64,000 nucleotides of DNA. It comes from Streptomyces sp. NBC_01481. GTDB lineage: Bacteria > Actinomycetota > Actinomycetes > Streptomycetales > Streptomycetaceae. Below, piece by piece: positions 16,448 to 24,689 of this stretch. The stretch spans positions 1,190,501 to 1,254,500 of the forward strand of contig NZ_JAPEPT010000001.1 of assembly GCF_026339995.1 (NCBI RefSeq), in the 5' to 3' direction. The translations under genes were made by a program, and so were the position numbers. Below the pieces are notes generated by a model. It was given only the letters and a program-made list of their open reading frames with translations, searched no databases and was not told the DNA's origin. The stretch's first letter is position 1; every line of letters begins with the position of its first letter.

Positions 16448-18230
16448 GCTCCGGCTCCTGCGCGCCCGGCCCTCCGTGCTCGTGCGCCTCGCCGCCTGGT
16501 CCGCGCTGGAGGCCGGGCAGACCTTCCTCCTCGGCTACGCCCTCGCCCGCGCCGTCGACGGCGGCTTCCTTGCCCACGACCCCGTCCACGGTCTGCGCTG
16601 GCTGGCCGCCGCTGCGCTCGCCGTCGTCCTCGGGGCGTACGGCACCGGCAGGGTCCACCGGGTGGTCGCCGACCTCGTGGAGCCCGTGCGGGACGCACTC
16701 GTACGACAGGTGGTCGACCGGGCGCTGCGCGACGGGGACGACGCTGCCGTGTCCCGGCTGACCCACCAGGTGGAGATCGCCCGGGACACCTTCGCGGGCC
16801 TGGTCCTGGTCTCTCGCACCTTCGCCTTCACGGCCGCCGGAGCCCTGGCCGGACTGTTCTCGCTGGCGCCCGTACTGCTCCTGGTCGTCACGCCGCCCCT
16901 GCTCGCCGGACTGGCGCTCTTCGCGCTGACCCTGCGCCCGATGGCGCGCAGACAGGAGGCCTTCCTCGTCGCCGACGAGGCGATCGCCACCGAACTGGGC
17001 GCGCTGACCTCGGGGTTGAGGGACATCACCGCGGCCGGGGCGGAGGGGCGGGTGACCGCTGACGCCCGCGTACGGTTCGCCGACGAGTACCGGGCCGCCC
17101 GCGCGCTGGCGCGCTGGGGCACTCTGCGTGTCCTGGCCGTGGGCATCGGCGGCCGTCTGCCTGTCGTGCTGCTGCTGGTCACCGCCCCCTGGCTGCTCAC
17201 ACACGGGGTGAGTGCGGGCGCGCTGGTCGGCGCCCTCGCCTATCTCAGTCAGTCCCTCCTGCCCGCCCTGCAGTCGCTGATGCAGGGCCTCGGGACCTCG
17301 GGCGCGCGGCTCGCGGTCGTCCTGCGCCGGCTCACCGCCGAGGGGGAGCGGCAGCCGGATGCGGTGTCCCCGGCGGCGGGAGCGGAGCAGGCAGTCCGGC
17401 TGCGCGGGGTGACCTTCGCCTACGGGCCGGGTGCCGCCCCCGTCGTCGACGGGCTCGATCTGGACGTCCCGTACGGCGGCCACCTCGTCGTCGCCGGTCC
17501 GAGCGGCATCGGCAAGTCCACGCTCGCCGCGCTGATCGCCGGGGTGCTGCGGCCCGACCGCGGGGAGATCGCGCTCGGCGGCGAGCGGGTTCTCGTACCG
17601 CAGGAGGCGTACGTCTTCACCGCAACCGTGCGCGAGAACCTCGGCTACCTGTGCCCCGAGCCGCCCACCGCCGCCGCGCTTCTCGCCTCCTGCACGGCCG
17701 TCGGCGCGCTGGGGCTCGTCGAACGGCTCGGCGGGCTCGACGCGAAGCTCGACCCCGGAGCCCTGTCGGCCGGTGAGCGTCAGCTGCTCGCGCTGGCCCG
17801 CGCCCATGTGGCGCCCGCGCCCCTCGTCCTGCTCGACGAGGCGACCTGCCATCTCGACCCGGCGGCCGAGGCCCTGGCGGAGCGGGCGTTCGCCGCCCGC
17901 CCGGGCGGCACGCTCATCGTCGTCGCGCACCGGATCGGCTCGGCGCGGCGGGCCGGGTGCGTCCTCCTCATGGACGGTACGCACACGCAGTGCGGCACCC
18001 ACGAGGGACTGCTCGCCCGCTCCTCCTTCTACCGCGAGCTGACCGGCTCCGAGCTCACAGGCTCCGAAGCCTCACACCCAGCCCTCCCCCTGGGAGATCC
18101 TTATGGCGTCGACCCGGTTGCGGGCCCCCGTCTTGCGGGTGATGGCCGCCATGTAATTGCGCACCGTGCCGCTGGACAGATGGAGACTGCTCGCGATGTC
18201 GGCGATCGAGGCTCCCTCGGCCGCGAGTGA
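16440..18230 (+). CDS. ramB: ABC half-transporter of the lanthipeptide locus (RamB/AmfA-like), extended C-terminus
   Basis: 596 aa from ATG 16440. Exporter membrane domain about 1-310; ATPase with Walker A GPSGIGKSTLAALIAG (about 353), signature LSAGERQLLALARA (about 442) and LVLLDEATCHLDP. It acts with the preceding half-transporter. The normal family end is near HEGLLARSSFYRELTG; here a short duplication (ELTGSELTGSE) follows and the frame stays open for about 50 more residues that are simply the antisense of the convergent RamR-like gene (overlap 18072-18230). That tail has no family likeness and suggests loss of the original stop. Confidence 0.9.
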   Translation: MGELRLLRARPSVLVRLAAWSALEAGQTFLLGYALARAVDGGFLAHDPVHGLRWLAAAALAVVLGAYGTGRVHRVVADLVEPVRDALVRQVVDRALRDGDDAAVSRLTHQVEIARDTFAGLVLVSRTFAFTAAGALAGLFSLAPVLLLVVTPPLLAGLALFALTLRPMARRQEAFLVADEAIATELGALTSGLRDITAAGAEGRVTADARVRFADEYRAARALARWGTLRVLAVGIGGRLPVVLLLVTAPWLLTHGVSAGALVGALAYLSQSLLPALQSLMQGLGTSGARLAVVLRRLTAEGERQPDAVSPAAGAEQAVRLRGVTFAYGPGAAPVVDGLDLDVPYGGHLVVAGPSGIGKSTLAALIAGVLRPDRGEIALGGERVLVPQEAYVFTATVRENLGYLCPEPPTAAALLASCTAVGALGLVERLGGLDAKLDPGALSAGERQLLALARAHVAPAPLVLLDEATCHLDPAAEALAERAFAARPGGTLIVVAHRIGSARRAGCVLLMDGTHTQCGTHEGLLARSSFYRELTGSELTGSEASHPALPLGDPYGVDPVAGPRLAGDGRHVIAHRAAGQMETARDVGDRGSLGRE

Positions 18231-18680
18231 CAGCACACTCAACTCCCGTCTCGTCAGCGGCATCTCGGCCGCCTTGAGGAAGCTGAAGCCCAGCGAGTAG
18301 TCGACGAAGCGCTCCCCCCGCGCCACCTGCCGGATCGCCGCGATCAGGCGCTCGGGAGTGCCCTCCTTGTCGACGTAGCCGATGGCGTGTGCCTCGACCG
18401 CGCGCCGGAGCGGACCTGGCCGGTTTGCGCTGGCGAGTACCAGCAGCCGGCCGTTCGCGGCTCCTTTGAGCCGCCCGCGCAGCTCACCGAGCGGCGCGAT
18501 GCCGTACGAGTCCTCGCACTCCAGGTCGACGGCGCAGACGTCGGGCGCGAGCGACCGCGCGAGCCCCGGCGCGGTGCGCCACGGCGCGTGGGAGACCTCC
18601 AGGTCCGGCTCATCAGCGAGCCTGTCCGCCAGCGCCGAGCGCAGCAGTCCAGCGTCGTGCACGAGAAGTACCCGGATCAC
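18072..18680 (-). CDS. ramR: LuxR-type atypical response regulator (RamR/AmfR-like)
   Basis: 202 aa from GTG 18680, with GAGGGGG upstream. The receiver domain (VIRVLLVHDAGLLRSALADRL) has His-Asp where a phosphorylated receiver has two acids, as in RamR. The C-terminal NarL-type helix-turn-helix is MPLTRRELSVLSLAAEGASI, then IASSLHLSSGTVRNYMAAI. RamR activates the ramCSAB operon and aerial development by binding direct repeats. It is convergent with the transporter gene, overlapping its extended 3' end. Confidence 0.9.
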   Translation of the reverse strand: MIRVLLVHDAGLLRSALADRLADEPDLEVSHAPWRTAPGLARSLAPDVCAVDLECEDSYGIAPLGELRGRLKGAANGRLLVLASANRPGPLRRAVEAHAIGYVDKEGTPERLIAAIRQVARGERFVDYSLGFSFLKAAEMPLTRRELSVLSLAAEGASIADIASSLHLSSGTVRNYMAAITRKTGARNRVDAIRISQGEGWV

Positions 18681-18852
18681 GTATCGCCCCCTCAGCTCCC
18701 GCCCACCGGTTTGCTCCGTGCAGCACGCAAACATTGTGGTCGGCGTTGCACCGACACGGGCACGGAGATCCAGCCAAAGGGGTGGCAAGAGGGGCGCACG
18801 GGCCGGGGGTGAACGCCCGGCGTGCGCGACCGCGTGCGCGGGTCAGGCCCCT

Positions 18853-19500
18853 CTAGCGGGCGCGCCCCGGCGCAGCCGGCCTCGACGGCGCCGACGGAGT
18901 CGTCAGGTCGATCAGACGGCAGACGGTCTCGATGTCGATCTTCACCTGTGCGATCGACGCGCGCCCCGACAGCCAGGTGATCAGCGCGGAGTGCCAGGTG
19001 TGCTCGATCACGCGGACCGCGGACAGCTGCTCGGGCGTCGGGTTCTCCAGGCCCATCGCGTCGAGAATGATCGCCGTCGTCTGCCGGGAGACCGTGTCCA
19101 CTTCTGGGCTCACGCTGCGGTCCGCGAAGGTCAGCGCCCGCACCATCGCGTCCGCGAGATGCGGCTCGCGCTGCAGCGCGCGGAAGGCCCGCATCAGCGT
19201 CTCGGAGACGCGCTCCGCCGCGCTGTCACCGGCCGGGGGGCGTTTGCGCAGCGTGGTGTGCATGTGCTGGAGCTGGTCCTGCATGGTCGCGACCAGCAGA
19301 TGGATCTTGGAGGGGAAGTAGCGGTAGAGCGTGCCGAGCGCGACCCCGGCGGCCTCGGCGACCTCGCGCATCTGCACCGCGTCGAAGCCGCCGCGGCTGG
19401 CCAGCTGCGCGCTGGCGTGCAGGATGCGACGGCGGCGCGCCTCCTGGCGTTCTGTCAGGGGCGGCGACGCAGGCCCCGCCGACTTGGCTTCCGCTGTCAT
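18853..19500 (-). CDS. kstR: KstR-like TetR regulator of sterol/acyl-CoA catabolism
   Basis: 215 aa from ATG 19500; an upstream in-frame start at 19533 would overlap the promoter more. The HTH and following helix (RRRRILHASAQLASRGGFDA, VQMREVAEAAGVALGTLYRY, FPSKIHLLVATM) are very close to mycobacterial KstR as I remember it, and the ligand region keeps the pattern ALTFADRSVSPEVD and WHSALITWLSGRAS. KstR represses cholesterol-degradation genes until a 3-oxo-cholestenoyl-CoA ligand releases it. A perfect consensus site (19632) lies between this gene and the divergent glycosyltransferase gene, giving autoregulation. The ligand in this organism is unknown. Confidence 0.87.
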   Translation of the reverse strand: MTAEAKSAGPASPPLTERQEARRRRILHASAQLASRGGFDAVQMREVAEAAGVALGTLYRYFPSKIHLLVATMQDQLQHMHTTLRKRPPAGDSAAERVSETLMRAFRALQREPHLADAMVRALTFADRSVSPEVDTVSRQTTAIILDAMGLENPTPEQLSAVRVIEHTWHSALITWLSGRASIAQVKIDIETVCRLIDLTTPSAPSRPAAPGRAR

Positions 19501-19631
19501 GTTTCCCGTTCCACGCACGAGTCCGGATCGCACAGCATGGCAGCGTGCCCGTCGTGGCGCGAATCACCTGATCCGGCCCTTACAGCGGCGCTACCTGCCG
19601 GTAGATTCGAAGCTCCTTGAGCGATCAAGTC

Positions 19632-19645
19632 TGAAACTTGTTCTA
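19632..19645. promoter_or_regulatory. Predicted KstR-type operator (autoregulatory)
   Basis: TGAAACTTGTTCTA fits TnnAACnnGTTnnA at every conserved position. It lies 131 bp before the kstR-like ATG and 54 bp before the divergent glycosyltransferase start, so it may control both. Confidence 0.75.
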
Positions 19646-19699
19646 GATTAGCGTGAGCGGTTACGCTCCGGCGAAAACGCAGTGAGAAGGGGGCCGTGG

Positions 19700-21019
19700 G
19701 TGACCGCTGAGGCCATAGAGGCCGGCCCTCGTACGGGTCGGTCCGGCGGCGGTGACGAGCCGCTGCGCATCGCGCTCCTCACCTACAAGGGCAACCCCTT
19801 CTGCGGCGGCCAGGGCGTCTACGTACGCCACCTCTCGCGCGAACTCGCCCGCCTCGGTCACAGCGTCGAAGTGATCGGCGCGCAGCCCTATCCCGTACTC
19901 GACGAGGGCGTGCCGCTCACCGAGCTCGCCAGCCTCGATCTGTACCGCAGCCCGGACCCCTTCCGCACCCCGAAGCGCGGCGAGTACCGCGACTGGATCG
20001 ACGCGCTCGAAGTCGCGACGATGTGGACCGGGGGCTTTCCCGAGCCGCTGACCTTCTCGCTGCGCGCGAGGCGTCATCTGGCCGCGCGGCGCGGCGAGTT
20101 CGACGTCGTCCACGACAACCAGACCCTGGGCTACGGGCTGCTCGGCGACCTCGGCGCGCCCCTGGTCACCACGATCCACCACCCCATCACCGTCGACCGG
20201 CAGCTGGAGATCGACGCCGCGGAGCACTGGAAGCGGCGGGCCTCCGTACGGCGTTGGTACGGCTTCACGCGGATGCAGAAGCGGGTCGCGCGGCGGCTGC
20301 CGTCCGTACTGACCGTCTCCGGCTCCTCGCAGCAGGAGATCGTCGACCACCTCGGCGTACGGCCGGAGCGCGTCCGGGTCGTCCACATCGGGGCCGACAC
20401 GGATCTCTGGTCGCCGGACCCCGCGGTCGCGGAGGTCCCCGGCCGGATCGTCACCACCTCCAGCGCCGACGTCCCGCTCAAGGGCCTCGTGCACCTGGTC
20501 GAAGCGCTCGCGAAGCTCCGTACGGAGAACCCGGCCGCGCACCTCGTCGTCGTCGGCAAGCGGGCCGAGGACGGGCCCGTCGCGCAGCTCATCGAGCGGT
20601 ACGGGCTCCAGGACGCGGTCCGGTTCGTCAAGGGCATCACCGACGCGGAGCTCGTCGACCTCGTACGAGGCGCGCAGATCGCGTGTGTGCCGTCGCTGTA
20701 CGAGGGCTTCTCGCTGCCCGCGGCCGAGGCGATGGCGACGGGGACGCCGCTGGTCGCCACGACCGGGGGAGCGATCCCGGAGGTCTCCGGGCCGGACGGG
20801 GAGACCTGCCTGGCCGTCCCACCGGGCGACGCGGGCGCGCTCGCCGCGGCGCTGGGCAGGCTGCTGGGCGACCCCGAACTCCGGTCCCGGCTGGGGAGAG
20901 CGGGCCGGGAACGGGTGCTGGCGCGCTTCACCTGGGCGAGGGCGGCGCAGGGGACGGCGGAGCTGTACCGCGAGGCGATCGCGGTACGGGGCCGCGCGGC
21001 GCGGGGGGCCGCGCGGTGA
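19700..21019 (+). CDS. Glycosyltransferase family 4 protein
   Basis: 439 aa from GTG 19700 (AAGGGGG seven bases upstream); GTG 19682 is an alternative. N-terminal GT-B donor loop motif GGQGVYVRHLSRELARLGHS, central HHPITVDRQ, and the C-terminal EX7E retaining-transferase motif in PSLYEGFSLPAAEAMATGTP. It transfers a sugar from a nucleotide- or lipid-linked donor; acceptor unknown. It heads a three-gene run with a methyltransferase and a toroid-fold protein, conserved in actinobacteria in my recollection, and is divergent from the kstR-like gene across a KstR site. Confidence 0.9.
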   Translation: MTAEAIEAGPRTGRSGGGDEPLRIALLTYKGNPFCGGQGVYVRHLSRELARLGHSVEVIGAQPYPVLDEGVPLTELASLDLYRSPDPFRTPKRGEYRDWIDALEVATMWTGGFPEPLTFSLRARRHLAARRGEFDVVHDNQTLGYGLLGDLGAPLVTTIHHPITVDRQLEIDAAEHWKRRASVRRWYGFTRMQKRVARRLPSVLTVSGSSQQEIVDHLGVRPERVRVVHIGADTDLWSPDPAVAEVPGRIVTTSSADVPLKGLVHLVEALAKLRTENPAAHLVVVGKRAEDGPVAQLIERYGLQDAVRFVKGITDAELVDLVRGAQIACVPSLYEGFSLPAAEAMATGTPLVATTGGAIPEVSGPDGETCLAVPPGDAGALAAALGRLLGDPELRSRLGRAGRERVLARFTWARAAQGTAELYREAIAVRGRAARGAAR

Positions 21020-21191
21020 GCTCTGCCCGCTCCGCGGCCACAAATGTGGGCCGGAGGCCCACGGCCCGGGCCTGCCCGGCCACGGCACCCGCCCGCACGG
21101 CCACAGCCACGTGCCGCAGGCCCACAGCCCCGCCCCCCTCGGCCATCGCCACGGCAACTCGAACCACCCCCGACCGCGAAAGCAGGTCCAC

Positions 21192-21926
21192 GTGCTGACC
21201 GTCGACTTCTCCCGCTTCCCGCTCGCCGCAGGCGACCGCGTGCTCGATCTCGGCTGTGGCGCCGGGCGGCACGCGTTCGAGTGCTACCGGCGCGGAGCTC
21301 AGGTCGTCGCCCTCGACCAGAACGGCGAGGAGATCCGCGAGGTCGCCAAGTGGTTCGCCGCGATGAAGGAGGCCGGTGAGGCCCCCGAGGGCGCCACCGC
21401 CACCGCGATGGAGGGCGACGCCCTCAACCTCCCCTTCCCCGACGAGTCCTTCGACGTCGTGATCATCTCCGAGGTCATGGAGCACATCCCCGACGACAAG
21501 GGCGTCCTCGCCGAGATGGTCCGGGTGCTGAAGCCCGGTGGGCGCATCGCCGTCACCGTGCCCCGCTACGGGCCCGAGAAGATCTGCTGGGCGCTCAGCG
21601 ACGCGTACCACGAGGTCGAGGGCGGCCACATCCGCATCTACAAGGCCGACGAGCTGCTCGGCAAGATGAGGGAAGCCGGACTGAAGCCGTACGGCACGCA
21701 CCACGCGCACGCGCTGCACTCGCCGTACTGGTGGCTCAAGTGCGCGTTCGGCGTCGACAACGACAAGGCGCTGCCGGTCCGCGCGTACCACAAGCTGCTG
21801 GTCTGGGACATCATGAAGAAGCCCCTGGTCACCCGGCTCGCGGAGCAGGCGCTCAACCCGGTCGTCGGCAAGAGCTTCGTGGCGTACGCGACCAAGCCGC
21901 ACCTGCCTGCGGTGGCTGCCAAGTGA
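21192..21926 (+). CDS. Class I SAM-dependent methyltransferase
   Basis: 244 aa from GTG 21192. Motif I is VLDLGCGAGRHAFECYRRGA, followed by VVALDQN, the post-I acid, and FDVVIISEVMEHIPDDKGVL with ARVLKPGGRIAVTVP-like features of Methyltransf_11 proteins. The frame stays open upstream through a His/Pro-rich stretch (21020-21191) with a possible GTG at 21111, so the N-terminus is not certain. The stop overlaps the next gene's GTG (GTGA). Substrate unknown; the partner glycosyltransferase suggests modification of a lipid or glycolipid. Confidence 0.88.
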   Translation: MLTVDFSRFPLAAGDRVLDLGCGAGRHAFECYRRGAQVVALDQNGEEIREVAKWFAAMKEAGEAPEGATATAMEGDALNLPFPDESFDVVIISEVMEHIPDDKGVLAEMVRVLKPGGRIAVTVPRYGPEKICWALSDAYHEVEGGHIRIYKADELLGKMREAGLKPYGTHHAHALHSPYWWLKCAFGVDNDKALPVRAYHKLLVWDIMKKPLVTRLAEQALNPVVGKSFVAYATKPHLPAVAAK

Positions 21927-22993
21927 CAACTCCCGGGCGTACGGAACACCTTGTCCTGCCCGGAGTGCTCACCGCCGAGCAGGCCGCCGAGACGGTCGCG
22001 GGCATACGCGCGATGCAGCGCGAGGACGGTGCGATCCCGTGGTTCAGGGGGCACCACCTCGACCCCTGGGACCACACCGAGGCGGCCATGGCGCTGGACG
22101 CGGCCGGTGAGCACGAGGCGGCGGCCCGTGCGTACGAGTGGCTGCTGCGGCACCAGAACCCCGACGGGTCCTGGTACGCGGCCTACCACGACGGCGAGGC
22201 CGGCCGGCCCACCGACCGCGGCCGCGAGAGCAACTTCTGCGCGTACATCGCCGTCGGCGTCTGGCACCACTATCTGGCCACCGGGGACGAGGTGTTCCTC
22301 GACCGGATGTGGCCCGCCGTGTTCGGGGCGATCGAGTTCGTGCTGGAGCTGCAGCAGCCGGGCGGCCAGATCGGCTGGAAGCGCGAGGCGGACGGTACGC
22401 CGGTCAACGACGCTCTGCTGACGGGCAGTTCGTCCGTCCACCAGGCGCTGCGGTGCGCGCTGGCGATCGCCGAGGAACGCGAGGAGCCGCAGCCGGACTG
22501 GGAGTTGGCGGCGGGCGCACTTGCGCACGCGATCCGCAAGCACCCCGAGCGCTTCCTCGACAAGAGCCACTACTCCATGGACTGGTACTACCCGGTCCTC
22601 GGGGGCGCGCTGACCGGCGCGGAGGCCAAGTCCCGTATCGAGGAGTCGTGGGACGACTTCGTCGTTCCGGGTCTCGGTGTGCGGTGTGTGCTGCCCAACC
22701 CGTGGGTGACAGGCGGCGAGAGCTGCGAACTCGCGCTGGCGCTGTGGGTGATGGGGGAGTCCGACCGGGCGCTGGAGATCCTGCAGTCCGTGCAGCATCT
22801 GCGGACCGAGGACGGGATGTACTGGACGGGTTACGTCTTCGAGGAGAACCGCGCGGTGTGGCCGGAGGAGGTCACGTCGTGGACGGCGGGGGCGCTGCTG
22901 CTGGCGGTGGCGGCGCTGGGGGGCGACGAGGCGACGGTGGCGGTGTTCGGCGGGGAGCGACTGCCGGTGGGGCTGGCGCCGGACTGCTGCTAG
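21923..22993 (+). CDS. Prenyltransferase/squalene-oxidase-like toroid protein
   Basis: 356 aa from GTG 21923 in a GTGA overlap. Repeated QxxDGxW-like segments (GIRAMQREDGAIPWF, LLRHQNPDGSWYAAYHDGE, VQHLRTEDGMYWTGYVF) indicate an alpha/alpha-barrel as in terpene cyclases and unsaturated glycosyl hydrolases. No DXDD or DDXXD catalytic motif is visible. No signal peptide, so cytoplasmic. It completes the glycosyltransferase/methyltransferase unit; function unknown. Confidence 0.82.
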   Translation: MTTPGRTEHLVLPGVLTAEQAAETVAGIRAMQREDGAIPWFRGHHLDPWDHTEAAMALDAAGEHEAAARAYEWLLRHQNPDGSWYAAYHDGEAGRPTDRGRESNFCAYIAVGVWHHYLATGDEVFLDRMWPAVFGAIEFVLELQQPGGQIGWKREADGTPVNDALLTGSSSVHQALRCALAIAEEREEPQPDWELAAGALAHAIRKHPERFLDKSHYSMDWYYPVLGGALTGAEAKSRIEESWDDFVVPGLGVRCVLPNPWVTGGESCELALALWVMGESDRALEILQSVQHLRTEDGMYWTGYVFEENRAVWPEEVTSWTAGALLLAVAALGGDEATVAVFGGERLPVGLAPDCC

Positions 22994-23025
22994 CCCGTGC
23001 GGGGGGCGGGCGGTGCGCCTGCGGC

Positions 23026-23225
23026 GGGCCTTTCCCCTACCCGCCCCTTCCCGGACTGGGGGCAAGCCCTCAGACCCCCGTACGCGCTTCGCGCGTGTCC
23101 TCAAACGCCGGACGGGCTGAATAATTCAGCCCCGTGGGGGTCCCCCCGGACGAAGTCTGGGGGAGTTTGAGGCGCGGGGTCCGGGGCGGAGCCCCGGTTA
23201 CGGGAAGGGGCGGGGTGGGGTGAAG
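23026..23225. repeat. Dispersed nested palindrome, copy A (convergent-gene terminator region)
   Basis: This segment shares long stretches with 48815-48975, including ACGCGCTTCGCGCGTGTCC and CTCAAACGCCGGACGGGCTG, and the mirrored ends CCCGCCCCTTCCCG and CGGGAAGGGGCGGG. The arms nest into one large hairpin. It sits between convergent genes and probably ends transcription from both sides. In this copy the right CTCAAACGCCGG arm is replaced by unrelated sequence ending GAGTTTGAG. Confidence 0.75.
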
Positions 23226-23257
23226 CCCCGCGCAGCGGACCCGCACCGCGGACCCCG

Positions 23258-23548
23258 CTACCGCCGCAGGCGACCCGCCACCCCGTGCCCCACCACCAGG
23301 TACACGACCGCCGCCAGCCCATACCCGGCCACCACCCTCGCCCACGCCTCGTCGAACGTGAACAGGTCGTAGGACCAGCCGGCCAGCCAGCGGGCCACGT
23401 CCTGGATGAAGCTCACCAGGTCGTTGGCGCGGTTGGCGTCCAGTAGGTACATCAGGATCCAGAGGCCGAGGATGACGGCCATGACATCGGCCACGATGGT
23501 GATGACCTTCGCGGCCTGCAGCGTTCCGTTCCGACGACTAGGGCTCAT
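23258..23548 (-). CDS. Small membrane protein
   Basis: 96 aa from ATG 23548, which overlaps the upstream oxidoreductase stop (ATGA). Two hydrophobic segments (VITIVADVMAVILGLWILMYLL; VVAGYGLAAVVYLVVG) flank an amphipathic region with WLAGWSYDLFTFDEAWARV. Unknown function; co-transcribed with the F420-type oxidoreductase. Confidence 0.75.
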   Translation of the reverse strand: MSPSRRNGTLQAAKVITIVADVMAVILGLWILMYLLDANRANDLVSFIQDVARWLAGWSYDLFTFDEAWARVVAGYGLAAVVYLVVGHGVAGRLRR

Positions 23549-24591
23549 ACACATCGGGTTGCCGCTTGTGAGCCTGTGAAACCTTGGTTGAGCTCGGCCA
23601 GCACGCGCAGGGTGTGAAGGTCCGGCGCGGTCACCAGCAGGTCCGTGACCGGGCCCTTGCGCCACATTTCCAGCCGTTCCGCGATCCGGGCGCGCGGTCC
23701 GACGAGGGAGATCTCGTCGGCGAAGGCGTCGGGCACCGCCAGGACCGCCTCCTCGCGGCGGCCTTCGGCGAAGAGTTGCTGGATGTGCCGGGCCTCCGAC
23801 TCGTATCCCATGCGCGCCATCAGGTCGGCGTGGAAGTTACGGGCCGCATGGCCCATGCCGCCGATGTAGAAGCCGAGCATCGCCTTGACCGGCAGCAGCC
23901 CTTCTGCGACGTCGTCGCAGACCTTGGCGCGGGCCATGGGGGCGATCAGGAAGCCCTCCGGAAGGCCGGTGAGCGAGGCCTCGTACACGTCTGTCCGCAG
24001 CGGGGACCAGTACAGCGGGAGCCAGCCGTCGGCGATGCGCGTCGTCTGGGCGATGTTCTTCGGGCCCTCGGCGCCGAGCAGCAGCGGCAGCGAGGCGCGC
24101 AGGGGATGCGTGATCGGCTTGAGGGGTTTGCCGATACCCGTGGCGTCGTCGCCGCGGTACGGGTGGGAGTGGTAGCGGCCCGCCAGCTCAACGGGGGCCT
24201 CGCGCCGAAGGACTTGGCGGATGACGTCGACGTATTCGCGGGTCGCCGTCAGCGGGCTCTTGGGGAACGGGCGCCCGTACCAGCCCTCCACGACCTGCGG
24301 GCCCGACAGGCCGAGCCCGAGCATCATCCGGCCGCCGGAGAGATGGTCGAGGGTGAGCGCGTGCATGGCGGTGGCCGTCGGCGTGCGGGCGGCCATCTGC
24401 GCGATCGCCGTGCCGAGGCGGATCCGGGAGGTGTGCGCGGCGATCCAGGTGAGCGGGGTGAAGGCGTCGGAGCCCCAGGCCTCGGCCGTCCACACGGAGT
24501 CGTAGCCGAGGCGTTCGGCCTTGCGCGCGAGCTCCAGGTGGGCGGGGTCGGGGCCGCGGCCCCAGTAGCCGAGTGCGAGCCCGAGTCGCAT
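23545..24591 (-). CDS. LLM-class F420-dependent oxidoreductase
   Basis: 348 aa from ATG 24591. The start MRLGLALGYWGRG and motifs YDSVWTAEAWGSDAFTPLTW, IRLGTAIAQMAARTPTATAM, TLDHLSGGRMMLGLGLSGPQ are those of luciferase-like F420 enzymes. It would transfer hydride between F420 and an unidentified substrate. The closest pattern I remember is mycobacterial Rv3520c, a KstR-regulon member. A CTGAC-N5-GTCAG palindrome lies 12 bp upstream of the start instead of a KstR site. Confidence 0.88.
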   Translation of the reverse strand: MRLGLALGYWGRGPDPAHLELARKAERLGYDSVWTAEAWGSDAFTPLTWIAAHTSRIRLGTAIAQMAARTPTATAMHALTLDHLSGGRMMLGLGLSGPQVVEGWYGRPFPKSPLTATREYVDVIRQVLRREAPVELAGRYHSHPYRGDDATGIGKPLKPITHPLRASLPLLLGAEGPKNIAQTTRIADGWLPLYWSPLRTDVYEASLTGLPEGFLIAPMARAKVCDDVAEGLLPVKAMLGFYIGGMGHAARNFHADLMARMGYESEARHIQQLFAEGRREEAVLAVPDAFADEISLVGPRARIAERLEMWRKGPVTDLLVTAPDLHTLRVLAELNQGFTGSQAATRCV

Positions 24592-24602
24592 GGCGATCCC
24601 TT

Positions 24603-24617
24603 CTGACGGTACGTCAG
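24603..24617. promoter_or_regulatory. Inverted repeat before the F420-type oxidoreductase gene
   Basis: CTGACGGTACGTCAG: 6-bp perfect arms around GTA, 12 bp before the minus-strand start. The same CTGAC-N5-GTCAG core occurs at 36712-36726 before the fused acyl-CoA dehydrogenase gene. Confidence 0.6.
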
Positions 24618-24638
24618 GTCGGGGCAGACTGTACGACA

Positions 24639-24670
24639 ACGGCCCCTCGCCCGGAAGGGCGAAGGGCCGT
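24639..24670 (-). terminator. Hairpin terminator after the DUF-type membrane protein gene
   Basis: ACGGCCCCTCGCCC (24639-24652), loop GGAA, GGGCGAAGGGCCGT (24657-24670): a 14-bp stem with one mismatch, 20 bp past the minus-strand stop at 24690. Confidence 0.75.
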
Positions 24671-24689
24671 GCTCGGTCGGGGCGCGGGA

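Noticed and set aside
11875..18680. Idea that the lanthipeptide locus is a new class
   Set aside because: Gene order, LanKC layout, leader peptide and RamR-like regulator all match the known ram/amf type; only the core sequence is notable.
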